Below, one piece after another: positions 45,476 to 54,874 of a stretch of DNA of 64,000 nucleotides. The position numbers were made by a program, and so were the translations under genes. A model generated the notes under the pieces. It was not told the origin of the DNA and searched no databases. It was given only the letters and a program-made list of their open reading frames with translations. The number at the start of each line of letters is the position of its first letter. Position 1 is the stretch's first letter. The stretch comes from Lysinibacillus sp. 2017. Its GTDB lineage: Bacteria; Bacillota; Bacilli; Bacillales_A; Planococcaceae. The stretch spans positions 2,218,001 to 2,282,000 of the forward strand of contig NZ_CP029002.1 in assembly GCF_003073375.1 (NCBI RefSeq), written 5' to 3'.

Positions 45476-47160
45476 TGTTGTACCCCCTTCACGCTCATCA
45501 CGACATCATTTAGTTTTGTAACGATGTTTTGTCCTGCAAAAATAAAGCCATTTAAGCCTGCTTCAAGCCAAGCATCTTGCTCTTCTTTATATTTTCCTGC
45601 TGCATCAAGTACGATTGAAGCTTTTTTACCTTCTAATAATGCTGGGATTAACGCTTTTGTATCGTCATCTGTTGCCGCTACGACTACATAATCGTACGCT
45701 GCTGTATCTAACCATGCTTTTGCTTCTTCAATTGTTTGGAAGCCTTCTGTTTGGTGTGCAACGACACCTGCTGTAGCAAAGAAACCTTGAACAAAGTCTG
45801 CACGTGGTTTGTAATTTTTCAATTGACCGAATGTCAGGATTGCTGATTTCAATCCTGTTTGTGCAAAGTTTTCGCGTAAATCTTCAAACGGAATCGCAAT
45901 ACGTTTTACTGCGGCAAATTGCGCGTTTTCATCAGTAGAAATTTCATCTGTTGGATTTGCATAAATGTTCGTACCGATTAATGAATGCTTACGTGTTTCC
46001 ACTTGTCCGATGCGAGTTGCGTAAACTTCTTCAATTTTTGAATCGATGCCGTAAGCAGATAATCCGCCAGCTTTTTCGATTTCAAGGAATAATGCCCATG
46101 CTTCTTTTACATAATCCGCTGTGAGTGATTCGATAAAGTAAGAACCACCTGATGGATCAAGGACATTTAATACGAGCGATTCTTCTTTTGTAACAAGGGA
46201 TACATTACGTGCGATACGTACAGATTGCTCAGAGATCGCCGTTAAGCAGTCATGTGGATGTACAGTAATGACATCTGCACCACCGATTGCTGCTGAGAAT
46301 GCTTCGTTACCTGCACGTAGTAAGTTTACGTACACATCGTATTTAGAGAAGCTACGTACAGATGTTTCGACTACTACTGGGACAGCACTTGCTTCATTGC
46401 CGAAAGCTGAAGCAAATGCTTTCCATAACACTTTAAAGGCACGAATTTTCGCAATTTCTAGGAAGAATTGTGTATCGACTGCAAATTGTACAAAGAATTT
46501 CTCTTCAAACGCTTTAAAGTCGTCCGCTTCAGTAGCCATTTGAGAAGCCTGTGCTAACGCAATCGCTAACTCTTGTACAACATTGGCGCCATTATTGTGA
46601 TGGGTAATGGTATTTGCTGCGAATGTACGCACGTTCGGATATGCTGGTAGCTCCACTGCAACTGGTGCAACGATGTAACCGTTCACATTTTCACGTTGAG
46701 TTTCATCGATTTTATCGAAAACGCTTAATAACACGTCTTCACTAGATTGAATTGTAATTTTGAATGAATTTTCTGATAAGTAAGGAACTAATTGTCCTAA
46801 TACTTGTTCTGTCCATTCAAAACTTGCTGGGCTGTTGATCGTAATCATCTGATTACCACGTGCTAGGCTTTCATCTATGTTTGCAAAAAAGCTTGCCTCA
46901 TCAGTTCCAACAATTTGCTGGGCTACATCAAAACCAGATGATTTTGTTAAAGAACGAATTGTGGAAACTTGACTTTCTAATTGGTCCCCTAACTTTTCAA
47001 TCAAACTGTCTTGCGTATAAAGTGGTTGTAATGTGATATTTTCAATAGTTTTTGTAAATAACGATTCAAACGGCTTCCCTTTTAAAGCTTTAACTGCTTC
47101 TTGTTGCCACTGATCGTAGCTCACAGATTGAAATTCAATCTCTTTCATAGTAGTTGACAT
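45472..47160 (-). CDS. mutA: methylmalonyl-CoA mutase small subunit
   Basis: 562 residues, paralogous to MutB but shorter and lacking the DxHxxG cobalamin ligand, as usual for this partner subunit. Conserved pieces: [15 protein letters not shown] and [17 protein letters not shown]. Only the ATG at 47160 is available after an upstream in-frame stop; the nearest ribosome-like run (GGGGGG) is 18 bases away, so initiation may be weak or the leader folded. Confidence 0.9.
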   Translation of the reverse strand: MSTTMKEIEFQSVSYDQWQQEAVKALKGKPFESLFTKTIENITLQPLYTQDSLIEKLGDQLESQVSTIRSLTKSSGFDVAQQIVGTDEASFFANIDESLARGNQMITINSPASFEWTEQVLGQLVPYLSENSFKITIQSSEDVLLSVFDKIDETQRENVNGYIVAPVAVELPAYPNVRTFAANTITHHNNGANVVQELAIALAQASQMATEADDFKAFEEKFFVQFAVDTQFFLEIAKIRAFKVLWKAFASAFGNEASAVPVVVETSVRSFSKYDVYVNLLRAGNEAFSAAIGGADVITVHPHDCLTAISEQSVRIARNVSLVTKEESLVLNVLDPSGGSYFIESLTADYVKEAWALFLEIEKAGGLSAYGIDSKIEEVYATRIGQVETRKHSLIGTNIYANPTDEISTDENAQFAAVKRIAIPFEDLRENFAQTGLKSAILTFGQLKNYKPRADFVQGFFATAGVVAHQTEGFQTIEEAKAWLDTAAYDYVVVAATDDDTKALIPALLEGKKASIVLDAAGKYKEEQDAWLEAGLNGFIFAGQNIVTKLNDVVMSVKGVQQ

Positions 47161-47232
47161 ATGGACGCTAACTAGCTTCCCCCCTTGTTATATTTCTGTA
47201 CTACATTTTACACGAGAATGTTCAGACAATAA

Positions 47233-47273
47233 AGCAAAAAAAACACCGAAAGCCTTTATTTACAGGCTTTCGG
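47233..47273 (-). terminator. terminator of the bkd operon
   Basis: CCGAAAGCCT and AGGCTTTCGG, exact 10-bp stem with eight-base loop, then TGTTTTTTTTG on the minus strand, eight bases after the bkdB stop. It separates bkd from mutA. Confidence 0.9.
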
Positions 47274-47280
47274 CACACTT

Positions 47281-48615
47281 TCAGTAGACTGACATCTTCT
47301 GTTTATCTACATTTTCGAGAATTTCCTTTACTCTAGATAGGAATTTCCCGCAAATTAGTCCATCTAAAATTCTATGATCTAATGACAGACATAAATTCAC
47401 CATATGACGTGGCGCGATCATATTGCCCTGTACTATTACAGGTCGTTTTACAATACTTTCCACTTGCAGAATCGCTGCTTGCGGATAATTGATGATGCCC
47501 ATCGACTGCACAGAACCAAATGATCCTGTGTTATTAACCGTAAACGTACCACCCTGCATATGGTCTAATTTTAATTTCCCATTGCGTACAATCGTCGATA
47601 ATTCGTGAATTTCCTTGCCAATACCTTTAATCGATTTTTCATCGACATTTTTTATAACAGGGACGAATAACGCGTCTTCTGTTGCGACGGCAATCGATAA
47701 GTTAATATCTTTCTTTTGAATAATTTTATCGTCCGCCCATACTGAATTAATCATCGGGAATTCTTTTAACGCTTGCGCAACTGCTTTTAGGAAGAATGCG
47801 AAATACGTTAAATTGAATCCTTCTTTTTGTTTGAATTCATTTTTAATCCCGTCACGATATTCAACAAGTTCAGTCACATCCACTTCCATCATCATCCATG
47901 CATGTGGAATTTCATGTGTACTACGAAGCATATTTTTGGCAATCGCTTTGCGGACTTGTGTCACTGGAATTTCGATATCCCCATTTGCTGTTACCACTTG
48001 CTCTTGAGCTTGTTTTGTATGTGGCTTTTGTTCAGCTGCTTCTTTAATTGGCGAATCTTCCAGTACTGGAATCGGCTGTTCGTCATGTGAAATCGCTTGA
48101 CTCGTCGGTTTCCCTGCAGCAATATAAGCTTCTACATCTTTACGTGTAATGCGATTATCCATTCCTGTACCGACAATTTGAGATAAGTCGACATCGTTCT
48201 CGTTTGCAAGCATGAGAACTGCTGGTGAGTAGCGACCACCTTTTCGTTCTGGACGAGCTGGTTTTTCTACGGGTGCAGCTTTTGCTTCTGGCTCTTTTTT
48301 CTGTATGCCCGCATTTAAAATGGCCGAGCTAACATTTGAACTTTTTGGCGCTGGTGCAGGTGGCATCTCTGCTCCTTCAATCTCGATCGTACATACGACC
48401 GCGCCAACAGGTAAAGTTTCGCCTTCAGTAGCAATAAGTTCTGAAATCACACCTGTAAACGAAGAAGGAATTTCAGCATTTACTTTATCTGTTGTTACTT
48501 CTGCTAATGGATCATATTTATTGACCTTATCGCCCACTTTTACGAGCCAGTGATCAATTTTACCTTCCGTCACGCTTTCTCCAAGCTGCGGCATTAAAAT
48601 ATTTTGAATTGTCAT
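47281..48615 (-). CDS. bkdB: branched-chain alpha-keto acid dehydrogenase E2
   Basis: 444 residues. Lipoyl domain 1-80 (lysine in VTTDKVNAEIP), alanine/proline-rich linker, peripheral-subunit-binding domain (RYSPAVLMLANENDVDLSQI, about 130-150), catalytic domain with the active-site LCLSLDHRILDG near the end. Transacylase that passes branched acyl groups to CoA. ATG 48615 was preferred to a TTG two codons upstream because AGGAGG is eight bases away. Last gene of bcd-lpdV-bkdAA-bkdAB-bkdB. Confidence 0.92.
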   Translation of the reverse strand: MTIQNILMPQLGESVTEGKIDHWLVKVGDKVNKYDPLAEVTTDKVNAEIPSSFTGVISELIATEGETLPVGAVVCTIEIEGAEMPPAPAPKSSNVSSAILNAGIQKKEPEAKAAPVEKPARPERKGGRYSPAVLMLANENDVDLSQIVGTGMDNRITRKDVEAYIAAGKPTSQAISHDEQPIPVLEDSPIKEAAEQKPHTKQAQEQVVTANGDIEIPVTQVRKAIAKNMLRSTHEIPHAWMMMEVDVTELVEYRDGIKNEFKQKEGFNLTYFAFFLKAVAQALKEFPMINSVWADDKIIQKKDINLSIAVATEDALFVPVIKNVDEKSIKGIGKEIHELSTIVRNGKLKLDHMQGGTFTVNNTGSFGSVQSMGIINYPQAAILQVESIVKRPVIVQGNMIAPRHMVNLCLSLDHRILDGLICGKFLSRVKEILENVDKQKMSVY

Positions 48616-48731
48616 TTTCAAATCCTCCTATATCGTAATTATGCTTTGCCATAATTACATCAACATTCCATTATGTGTTTGCTAAGAATGCTTTTCGTAG
48701 TTGTGTATTTCGATCTCATTAGTACATTCAC

Positions 48732-49715
48732 TTAAAACGCCGCTAATTCACGAATCGCACGCTCTACTTTATCGGGATTGATTATAAAAAACTTTTCCAT
48801 CGTTGGCGCATATGGCATCGCTGGAACATCTGGTCCTGCTAAGCGTTTAATCGGCGCATCTAAATCAAATAAGCAATGTTCTGCAATAATTGCAGCCACT
48901 TCACTTAGTATGCTACCTTCTTTGTTGTCCTCAGTAATAAGCAGTACTTTCCCTGTCTTTTTCGTTGCTTCAATAATTGCTTCTTGATCTAATGGATACA
49001 CTGTACGCAAATCTAAAATATGTGTCTGGATGCCATCTTTAGCAAGTCGCTCTGCTGCTTGCAACGCAAAATGTACAGCTAAGCCATACGTAATAACGGT
49101 TATATCGTCGCCCTCACGTTTTACATCAGCTTTTCCGATTGGCAATGTGTAATCTTCCGTCGGTACTTCACCTTTAATTAAACGATAGGCACGCTTATGC
49201 TCGAAAAACAACACAGGGTCTGGGTCACGAATAGCTGCTTTTAATAAGCCCTTCGCATCATACGGTGTTGATGGGATAACGATTTTTAAACCTGGTGTTC
49301 CTGCAAAAAGAGCTTCCACTGATTGTGAATGATACAGTGCACCATGAATCCCACCGCCAAATGGAGCACGAACTACAAGCGGACAGCTCCAATCATTATT
49401 TGTGCGGTAGCGAATTTTTGCAGCTTCTGAGACGATTTGGTTCACTGCTGGCATTATGAAATCAGCAAATTGCATTTCAGCAATTGGACGCATGCCATAC
49501 ATCGCAGCCCCTATTGCTACACCGGCAATCGCACTTTCAGCTAAAGGAGTATCTAAGACACGCGCTTCCCCGAACTGCTCATAAAGGCCATTCGTCGCTT
49601 TGAATACGCCACCTTTACGTCCAACGTCTTCGCCTAAAATAAAGACGCTTTCATCACGTTCCATTTCTTCTTTCATTGCTAAATTGATCGCATCAATATA
49701 AGAAATTACTGGCAT
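48732..49715 (-). CDS. bkdAB: branched-chain alpha-keto acid dehydrogenase E1 beta
   Basis: 327 residues, transketolase-type beta subunit: VFILGEDVGRKGGVFKATNG near residue 22, PLAESAIAGVAIGAAM, and the C-terminal domain THILDLRTVYPLD. With the alpha subunit it decarboxylates the keto acids from Leu, Ile and Val. ATG overlaps the bkdAA stop by one base. Confidence 0.92.
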   Translation of the reverse strand: MPVISYIDAINLAMKEEMERDESVFILGEDVGRKGGVFKATNGLYEQFGEARVLDTPLAESAIAGVAIGAAMYGMRPIAEMQFADFIMPAVNQIVSEAAKIRYRTNNDWSCPLVVRAPFGGGIHGALYHSQSVEALFAGTPGLKIVIPSTPYDAKGLLKAAIRDPDPVLFFEHKRAYRLIKGEVPTEDYTLPIGKADVKREGDDITVITYGLAVHFALQAAERLAKDGIQTHILDLRTVYPLDQEAIIEATKKTGKVLLITEDNKEGSILSEVAAIIAEHCLFDLDAPIKRLAGPDVPAMPYAPTMEKFFIINPDKVERAIRELAAF

Positions 49716-50725
49716 TACGCATCTTCTCCTTCCGCATAGACATATTTCAGTGCGTCTTCAGGTGCTGCATAGGCTGCTGCTTCTGCGTATTCTGTTGCTT
49801 CGTTCACGATTTTCATGATCGTTTCATTCATCGTTTTGATTAGTGACTCATCTAAAATTCCTTGTTCTTTTAAATAGGCTTCAAATAATACAAGTGGATC
49901 TTTCGCTTTACCTTCTGCGATATCCTCTGCTGTACGATATTGGCGATCGTCATCATCAGATGAATGCGCCGTTAATCGGAAAGTTACAGTTTCAATTAAA
50001 GATGGACCTTCCCCGCGTCGAGCACGGTCAGCTGCTTCTTTAACTACTTTATAAACTTCAAGTGGATTTTTACCATCCACAGTGACACCTGGCATACCAT
50101 AGCCAATCGCGCGGTCTGACACTTTTGCACAGCCTAATTGACGCTCCACTGGAACAGAAATCGCATATTGATTGTTTTCTACCATAATGATGACAGGTAA
50201 TTTATGAACGCCTGCAAAGTTCGCCCCTTCATGGAAATCCCCTTGGTTTGAAGAACCTTCACCAAGTGTGACAAAGGTAATGAAATCCTTTTGCTGCATT
50301 TTCCCTGCTAACGCAACACCCACTGCATGTGGAACTTGTGTCGTTACTGGAGATGAACCTGTTATAATACGATTTTTCTTTTGTCCGAAGTGACCTGGCA
50401 TTTGGCGGCCACCCGAGTTTGGATCTTCTGCTTTCGCAAATGCAGATAACATTAAATCTTGTGCCGTCATCCCAAAATGTAGTACAACACCCATATCACG
50501 ATAATACGGTGCAATATAATCTTTCGTGTGATCTAGCGCAAAGGCCGCGCCAACTTGTGCTGCTTCTTGACCTTGACAAGAAATAACGAACGGAATTTTC
50601 CCAGCACGATTCAGTAACCACATACGTTCATCAATACGACGTGCCATTAACATCGTTTCATACATTTTTAATACTTCTTCATTTGTTAGTCCTAATTGAT
50701 CATGTGTTAATTGGTTTTCACTCAT
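49715..50725 (-). CDS. bkdAA: branched-chain alpha-keto acid dehydrogenase E1 alpha
   Basis: About 336 residues. Thiamine-diphosphate motif: GEGSSNQGDFHEGANFAG ending in VENNQYAIS, and the regulatory-loop-like HSSDDDDRQYR. The start was set to the ATG at 50725 (MSENQLTHDQLG), as the 14 codons upstream do not resemble the family; the ribosome site there is poor (TTGGGGTTGG). Confidence 0.9.
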   Translation of the reverse strand: MSENQLTHDQLGLTNEEVLKMYETMLMARRIDERMWLLNRAGKIPFVISCQGQEAAQVGAAFALDHTKDYIAPYYRDMGVVLHFGMTAQDLMLSAFAKAEDPNSGGRQMPGHFGQKKNRIITGSSPVTTQVPHAVGVALAGKMQQKDFITFVTLGEGSSNQGDFHEGANFAGVHKLPVIIMVENNQYAISVPVERQLGCAKVSDRAIGYGMPGVTVDGKNPLEVYKVVKEAADRARRGEGPSLIETVTFRLTAHSSDDDDRQYRTAEDIAEGKAKDPLVLFEAYLKEQGILDESLIKTMNETIMKIVNEATEYAEAAAYAAPEDALKYVYAEGEDA

Positions 50726-50936
50726 ATAACCAACCCCAATCTGCTTAGAGTGACACCCGGTGCGCATATGCTCACCGGGTGTATTTTGTTTTGTTAACGC
50801 AATTAGAAATTTCTCGTACTGTGGATAACTTTTGAAATAAAGCGTACTTCACGTCTAGGAAAAACCCCAGCCCCTCAAGCTTTTCGAACCCTCGAAAGCA
50901 AGTCGTGGCTAAACGGGCTTATTAACGCTTTTGTTC

Positions 50937-52349
50937 TTAATAATGAATTGCTTTTCCTTCAATAGCTAACGCTGCTTCACCCATCACTTCACTTAATGAA
51001 GGGTGTAGATGAACCATTTGTCCAACTTCCCATGATGACGCATTTAAAAATAAACCAAGTGCTGCTTCTGATATTAAATCCGTTGCATGCGGACCGATTA
51101 AATGCACCCCTATCACATCATTCGAATCTTCATCGGCAATCACTTTTACAAATCCTTCAGTGTCCCCATAAACCATCGCTTTACCGATTGCTTTAAATGG
51201 GAATGTTGCGACTTTCACTTTATAGCCTTGACTGGTTGCTTGTGTTTCTGTTAAACCAACACTCGCAATTTCTGGATTACTATAGACACCGCGCGCGATA
51301 TTCGCATAATGAATCGGCATTGCTGTTTCTCCTGCAATATGTTCCACAGCTAGAATCCCTTCATGAGAGGCAACATGTGCAAGTTGCATGCCACCGATCA
51401 CATCACCAATCGCATAAATATGACTTTCCTTCGTTTGGAACTGCTCATTTACGTCGATAAAGCCTTTTTCAAGGACAATATCCGTGTTTTCAATACCGAT
51501 ATTTTCAACGTTTGCTTGACGTCCAATCGAAAGTAATAGCGCTTCGGCCGTTACTGTATTTCCATCTTTAAGCGTGACTGTTACCTGATCAGCTGTTGTA
51601 ATCTGGTCCGCATCAAACGACACATTTGTATGAATATTGATGCCACGTTTCTTTAAAATTTTTAACATTTCAGTTGAAATAGCTTCATCTTCTGTCGGTA
51701 AAATGCGATCTCCAAGCTCTAAAATCGTTACATCAACTTCAAAATCACTAAGCATAGAAGCCCATTCGATTCCGATTACCCCACCGCCAATAATGATGAC
51801 CGACTTTGGCAGTTTTTCGATTGTTAGAAACTCATCCGAAGTAAATACTTTTTCCCCATCAACTGTTAATCCTTCTAATTTGCGCGGTCTCGAGCCGGTT
51901 GCGATGATGACGTTTTTCGGAATCAGCATTTCATTTTCCGTGCCATCATTCATTTCAACAGAAATCGTACCCGGCAGTGGTGAGAAAATGGATGGACCTA
52001 GAATGCGACCATAACCGTCATAAACATCGATTTCCCCTTTTTTCATTAAGTGTTGAACCCCTTTATAGAGCTGTTCAACAACCGATTGTTTACGCGCTTG
52101 GATTTTTGTGAAATTTACTGTTACATCATTTAGCTCAATTCCAAATTCTTCAGCTCGTTTAGATTGAACAAATACTTCTGCACTTCTTAGTAATGCCTTT
52201 GTCGGAATACATCCCGCATGTAAGCATGTGCCTCCAAGTTTGTTTTTTTCAACGATGGCTGTTTTCAAGCCAAGTTGTGAGGCACGAATCGCTGCTACAT
52301 AGCCGCCTGTCCCTCCGCCTAAAATGACGACATCATATTCTCTTGCCAT
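50937..52349 (-). CDS. lpdV: dihydrolipoamide dehydrogenase of the bkd complex (E3)
   Basis: About 470 residues: FAD motif VVILGGGTGGYVAA, redox disulfide GGTCLHAGCIPTK, NAD motif IIIGGGVIGIEWA, and the C-terminal catalytic HLHPSLSEVMGEAAL with the His-Glu dyad. ATG 52349 was chosen over an in-frame GTG three codons upstream because AAAGGGG is eight bases away. The 210 bp to bkdAA contain no gene. Confidence 0.92.
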   Translation of the reverse strand: MAREYDVVILGGGTGGYVAAIRASQLGLKTAIVEKNKLGGTCLHAGCIPTKALLRSAEVFVQSKRAEEFGIELNDVTVNFTKIQARKQSVVEQLYKGVQHLMKKGEIDVYDGYGRILGPSIFSPLPGTISVEMNDGTENEMLIPKNVIIATGSRPRKLEGLTVDGEKVFTSDEFLTIEKLPKSVIIIGGGVIGIEWASMLSDFEVDVTILELGDRILPTEDEAISTEMLKILKKRGINIHTNVSFDADQITTADQVTVTLKDGNTVTAEALLLSIGRQANVENIGIENTDIVLEKGFIDVNEQFQTKESHIYAIGDVIGGMQLAHVASHEGILAVEHIAGETAMPIHYANIARGVYSNPEIASVGLTETQATSQGYKVKVATFPFKAIGKAMVYGDTEGFVKVIADEDSNDVIGVHLIGPHATDLISEAALGLFLNASSWEVGQMVHLHPSLSEVMGEAALAIEGKAIHY

Positions 52350-52389
52350 ATCCGACACCCCTTTATTCGAATATATCGATTTGTAAAAA

Positions 52390-53484
52390 TTAACGACCGT
52401 TTAAAATACTTTTTTCATTTTGTAAAAATTGGCTACGTGATTTAGCAACGCGTGCGATACGTTCTTCCGCTAAATGATTCGCTGCTAAGTATGTTGGAAT
52501 ATCTTGTTCTCTTGAAATGGCGAAAATTTTCTCTAGACTTGTATAAATCGTTCCAACACGTTTCATCGCGCGGTCACGATTGTAGCCATATAATTCATCA
52601 GCAACGTTAATAACGCCACCTGCATTGATAACATAATCTGGTGCATAAACAATGCCCATTTCATGTAAAACTTTACCGTGACGAGATTCTGCCAATTGGT
52701 TATTAGCTGAACCAGCGATAACCTTTGCTTTTAATTTTGGAATCGTCGTGTCATTAATAATCGCACCTAAAGCACATGGTGAGAAAATATCGACATCTTG
52801 CTCATAAATAGCATCTGGTGTTACTGCTGTCGCGCCAAAATCATTTACAACGCGGTCAATTGCTAATTGGTTAATATCTGTTACGACTAATTTAGCCCCT
52901 TCTTTATGTAAATACTCACATAAAGTGTATGCAACATTTCCTAATCCTTGCACAGAAACCGTTTTCCCAGTTAATGAGTCATCACCAAATGCTTCTTTAG
53001 CTGCAGCTTTCATTCCTAAAAATACGCCGTATGCAGTAACAGGTGATGGATTGCCTGAGCTACCGAATGCTGGTGAAATCCCAGTCACATAATTTGTTTC
53101 TTCATGAATTAAATCCATGTCTGCTACAGTTGTTCCAACATCTTCTGCTGTTATGTAACGACCGTTTAATCCTTGAATAAATCGTCCTAATGCGCGGAAC
53201 ATTTCTTCATTTTTATCTTTAAACGGATCTCCAATAATAACTGTTTTACCACCGCCAAGATTTAATCCTGCCGCTGCATTTTTGTATGTCATCCCACGAG
53301 CAAGTCGCAATGCATCTTCAATTGCTGCTTCTTCAGAGGCGTAAGTCCACATACGTGAACCTCCTAGAGCCGGACCTAATGTTGTATCATGAATTGCAAT
53401 GACCGCTTTTAACCCAGATGCCTCATCTTGGCAAAACACTACCTGCTCAAAATCATATTTTTGCATGTACTTAAAAATTTCCAT
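52390..53484 (-). CDS. bcd: leucine dehydrogenase
   Basis: 364 residues, Glu/Leu/Phe/Val dehydrogenase family. Catalytic lysine region [17 protein letters not shown], Rossmann [19 protein letters not shown]. It deaminates Leu, Ile and Val to the keto acids used by the bkd complex. It is the first gene of the operon; ptb and buk, which flank bcd in B. subtilis, are absent. Preceded by a candidate cre. Confidence 0.93.
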   Translation of the reverse strand: MEIFKYMQKYDFEQVVFCQDEASGLKAVIAIHDTTLGPALGGSRMWTYASEEAAIEDALRLARGMTYKNAAAGLNLGGGKTVIIGDPFKDKNEEMFRALGRFIQGLNGRYITAEDVGTTVADMDLIHEETNYVTGISPAFGSSGNPSPVTAYGVFLGMKAAAKEAFGDDSLTGKTVSVQGLGNVAYTLCEYLHKEGAKLVVTDINQLAIDRVVNDFGATAVTPDAIYEQDVDIFSPCALGAIINDTTIPKLKAKVIAGSANNQLAESRHGKVLHEMGIVYAPDYVINAGGVINVADELYGYNRDRAMKRVGTIYTSLEKIFAISREQDIPTYLAANHLAEERIARVAKSRSQFLQNEKSILNGR

Positions 53485-53505
53485 AATACTCTTCTCCTTT
53501 TATCA

Positions 53506-53519
53506 AGAAAGCGCTTACC
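53506..53519 (-). promoter_or_regulatory. candidate CcpA (cre) site before bcd
   Basis: Minus strand GGTAAGCGCTTTCT fits the cre consensus (TGWAARCGYTWNCW) except for its first base. It lies between the ribosome site and any promoter, where CcpA acts as a roadblock. A TTGACA (near 53540) is present, but I find no convincing -10, and no -12/-24 sigma-54 promoter. Confidence 0.6.
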
Positions 53520-53800
53520 TTCTCGTTTAAAATGAATTATTGTCAAAAGTGTCTATCAGATATTTAAAAACGAATAATTTTCGCTTCTTAAATTTACAAT
53601 ACTTTCAAAATTTCATTCGCGCAACTATAAATCGCTAAATCTCTTTAAGTTAGAAAATTCCGATAATTTAAGAGAATATTTTTAGTTAAATCTCCCTAAA
53701 ATTCTTAATAAAAATTACCATTTAATATTATATTAGAAAAATAACTGGACGTTTCTTCGTCACATTTCCTTTGTTTCTTTTTGGAAAAACTGGTGTCTTC

Positions 53801-53828
53801 TTGACTTTCCCTCGAGCCATTGTAAAAT
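53801..53828 (+). promoter_or_regulatory. sigma-A promoter of the DUF2627 gene
   Basis: TTGACT (53801-53806), 16-bp spacer, TAAAAT (53823-53828); the ribosome site AGGAGG follows about 13 bp later. The 53485-53800 stretch otherwise holds only the cre site and AT-rich DNA. Confidence 0.65.
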
Positions 53829-53854
53829 TAATTGTATTGTTAGGAGGTTTAGAT

Positions 53855-54100
53855 ATGGCTCGTATGCTAGCGTTTATAATTTTAGTTATTCCAGCAATCA
53901 TGATGGCTGCTGGTATTAAATTTATGCGTGATACACTTTTCGGTATTCTCATTGCACCGTTTCCATGGATTTGGTTACAATTCATCGTTGGGGCTATTTT
54001 CTTCGTCGTTGCCTTCTTCTTCTTCGCAGGTTTCCTATTGCACCGCGATCGTAAAAAGGGAAAAGTTGCAGATAAATGGCAGAAAAAAGTGACGAAATAA
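53855..54100 (+). CDS. yqzF: DUF2627 membrane protein (YqzF-like)
   Basis: 81 residues, starting MARMLAFIILVIPAIMMAAG, with two helices separated by MRDTLFGILIAPFPWIWLQ and a basic end. AGGAGG seven bases upstream fixes the start. Same family and place (between bkd genes and yqiK) as B. subtilis YqzF. Function unknown. Confidence 0.8.
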   Translation: MARMLAFIILVIPAIMMAAGIKFMRDTLFGILIAPFPWIWLQFIVGAIFFVVAFFFFAGFLLHRDRKKGKVADKWQKKVTK

Positions 54101-54115
54101 TTGAAACTTCATACT

Positions 54116-54154
54116 AAAAAATCCACTAGGTCCAATCGAACCTAGTGGATTTTT
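54116..54154. terminator. bidirectional terminator
   Basis: AAAAATCCACTAGGT and ACCTAGTGGATTTTT form an exact stem between the convergent DUF2627 and GDPD genes. Confidence 0.9.
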
Positions 54155-54157
54155 AGT

Positions 54158-54874
54158 TTACTTCAGCTGTGCTTTCCGTACTTTCTCTGGATAATCAGTA
54201 ATCCAACCGATAACGGCTGGATGAGGATTCGCTAAATACGATTCCTTTCCCTCAATTCCATAAAAACGAATTCCAATTTTTGCTTCATCGCAATATTTTA
54301 AGTATTGTGGTTTATAATACTTTTTGTTTGCGTGAATCACATCATACGTTGTGCGACCATGTATTGTTTGCCAATCGAATTTTTTAGTGATAATCAATGC
54401 CGTTTCATATTGTGGACGTGTTTCTTTCACCACTTTTAATAGCGGTTCATAAAACGATGAAAAGTGACTATTTTCAGGAAGCTCTAACGATTGCAAAACT
54501 TCTCGAAGTACGTCCTCATTGTTTAAAATCGATTCTTTTAATTCGATATTCAATGCCATATTTTCTTCGTTTGCCCATTTCACAATATCTTGAAATGCCA
54601 TCATTCGATGACGAGAAAAACGTCGTTTAAATTTCGTGCCAAGATTAAAACTCATTAACTCATCAAAGGTACAATTCGATACTAATTTCCGAACGCCCGT
54701 TAATCGTAACAAATCTAAATCATGAAAAACGATGAATACGGCATCCTTTGAAAGTTGAAGATCCAACTCGATTCCGTCTACACCCAGACTCTTGGCTTTT
54801 TGAAACGCTTTCATTGTATTTTCTACTGCATAGCTTGTTGCACCACGATGTGCAAAAATTGGAATTTTATTCAT
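54158..54874 (-). CDS. yqiK: glycerophosphodiester phosphodiesterase (YqiK-like)
   Basis: 238 residues. GDPD signatures: FAHRGATSYAVENT (His8-Arg9), GIELDLQLSKD (Glu/Asp metal site) and FHDLDLLRLTG (His). It hydrolyses glycerophosphodiesters to glycerol-3-phosphate and an alcohol. No signal peptide, so cytoplasmic. Its ATG overlaps the stop of the DUF342 gene by one base (TAATG), an operon. Confidence 0.88.
   Translation of the reverse strand: MNKIPIFAHRGATSYAVENTMKAFQKAKSLGVDGIELDLQLSKDAVFIVFHDLDLLRLTGVRKLVSNCTFDELMSFNLGTKFKRRFSRHRMMAFQDIVKWANEENMALNIELKESILNNEDVLREVLQSLELPENSHFSSFYEPLLKVVKETRPQYETALIITKKFDWQTIHGRTTYDVIHANKKYYKPQYLKYCDEAKIGIRFYGIEGKESYLANPHPAVIGWITDYPEKVRKAQLK

Noticed and set aside
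53485-53770. Sigma-54 (-12/-24) promoter with BkdR control before bcd
   Set aside because: No TGGCAC-N5-TTGC sequence found, and no bkdR gene in the window.
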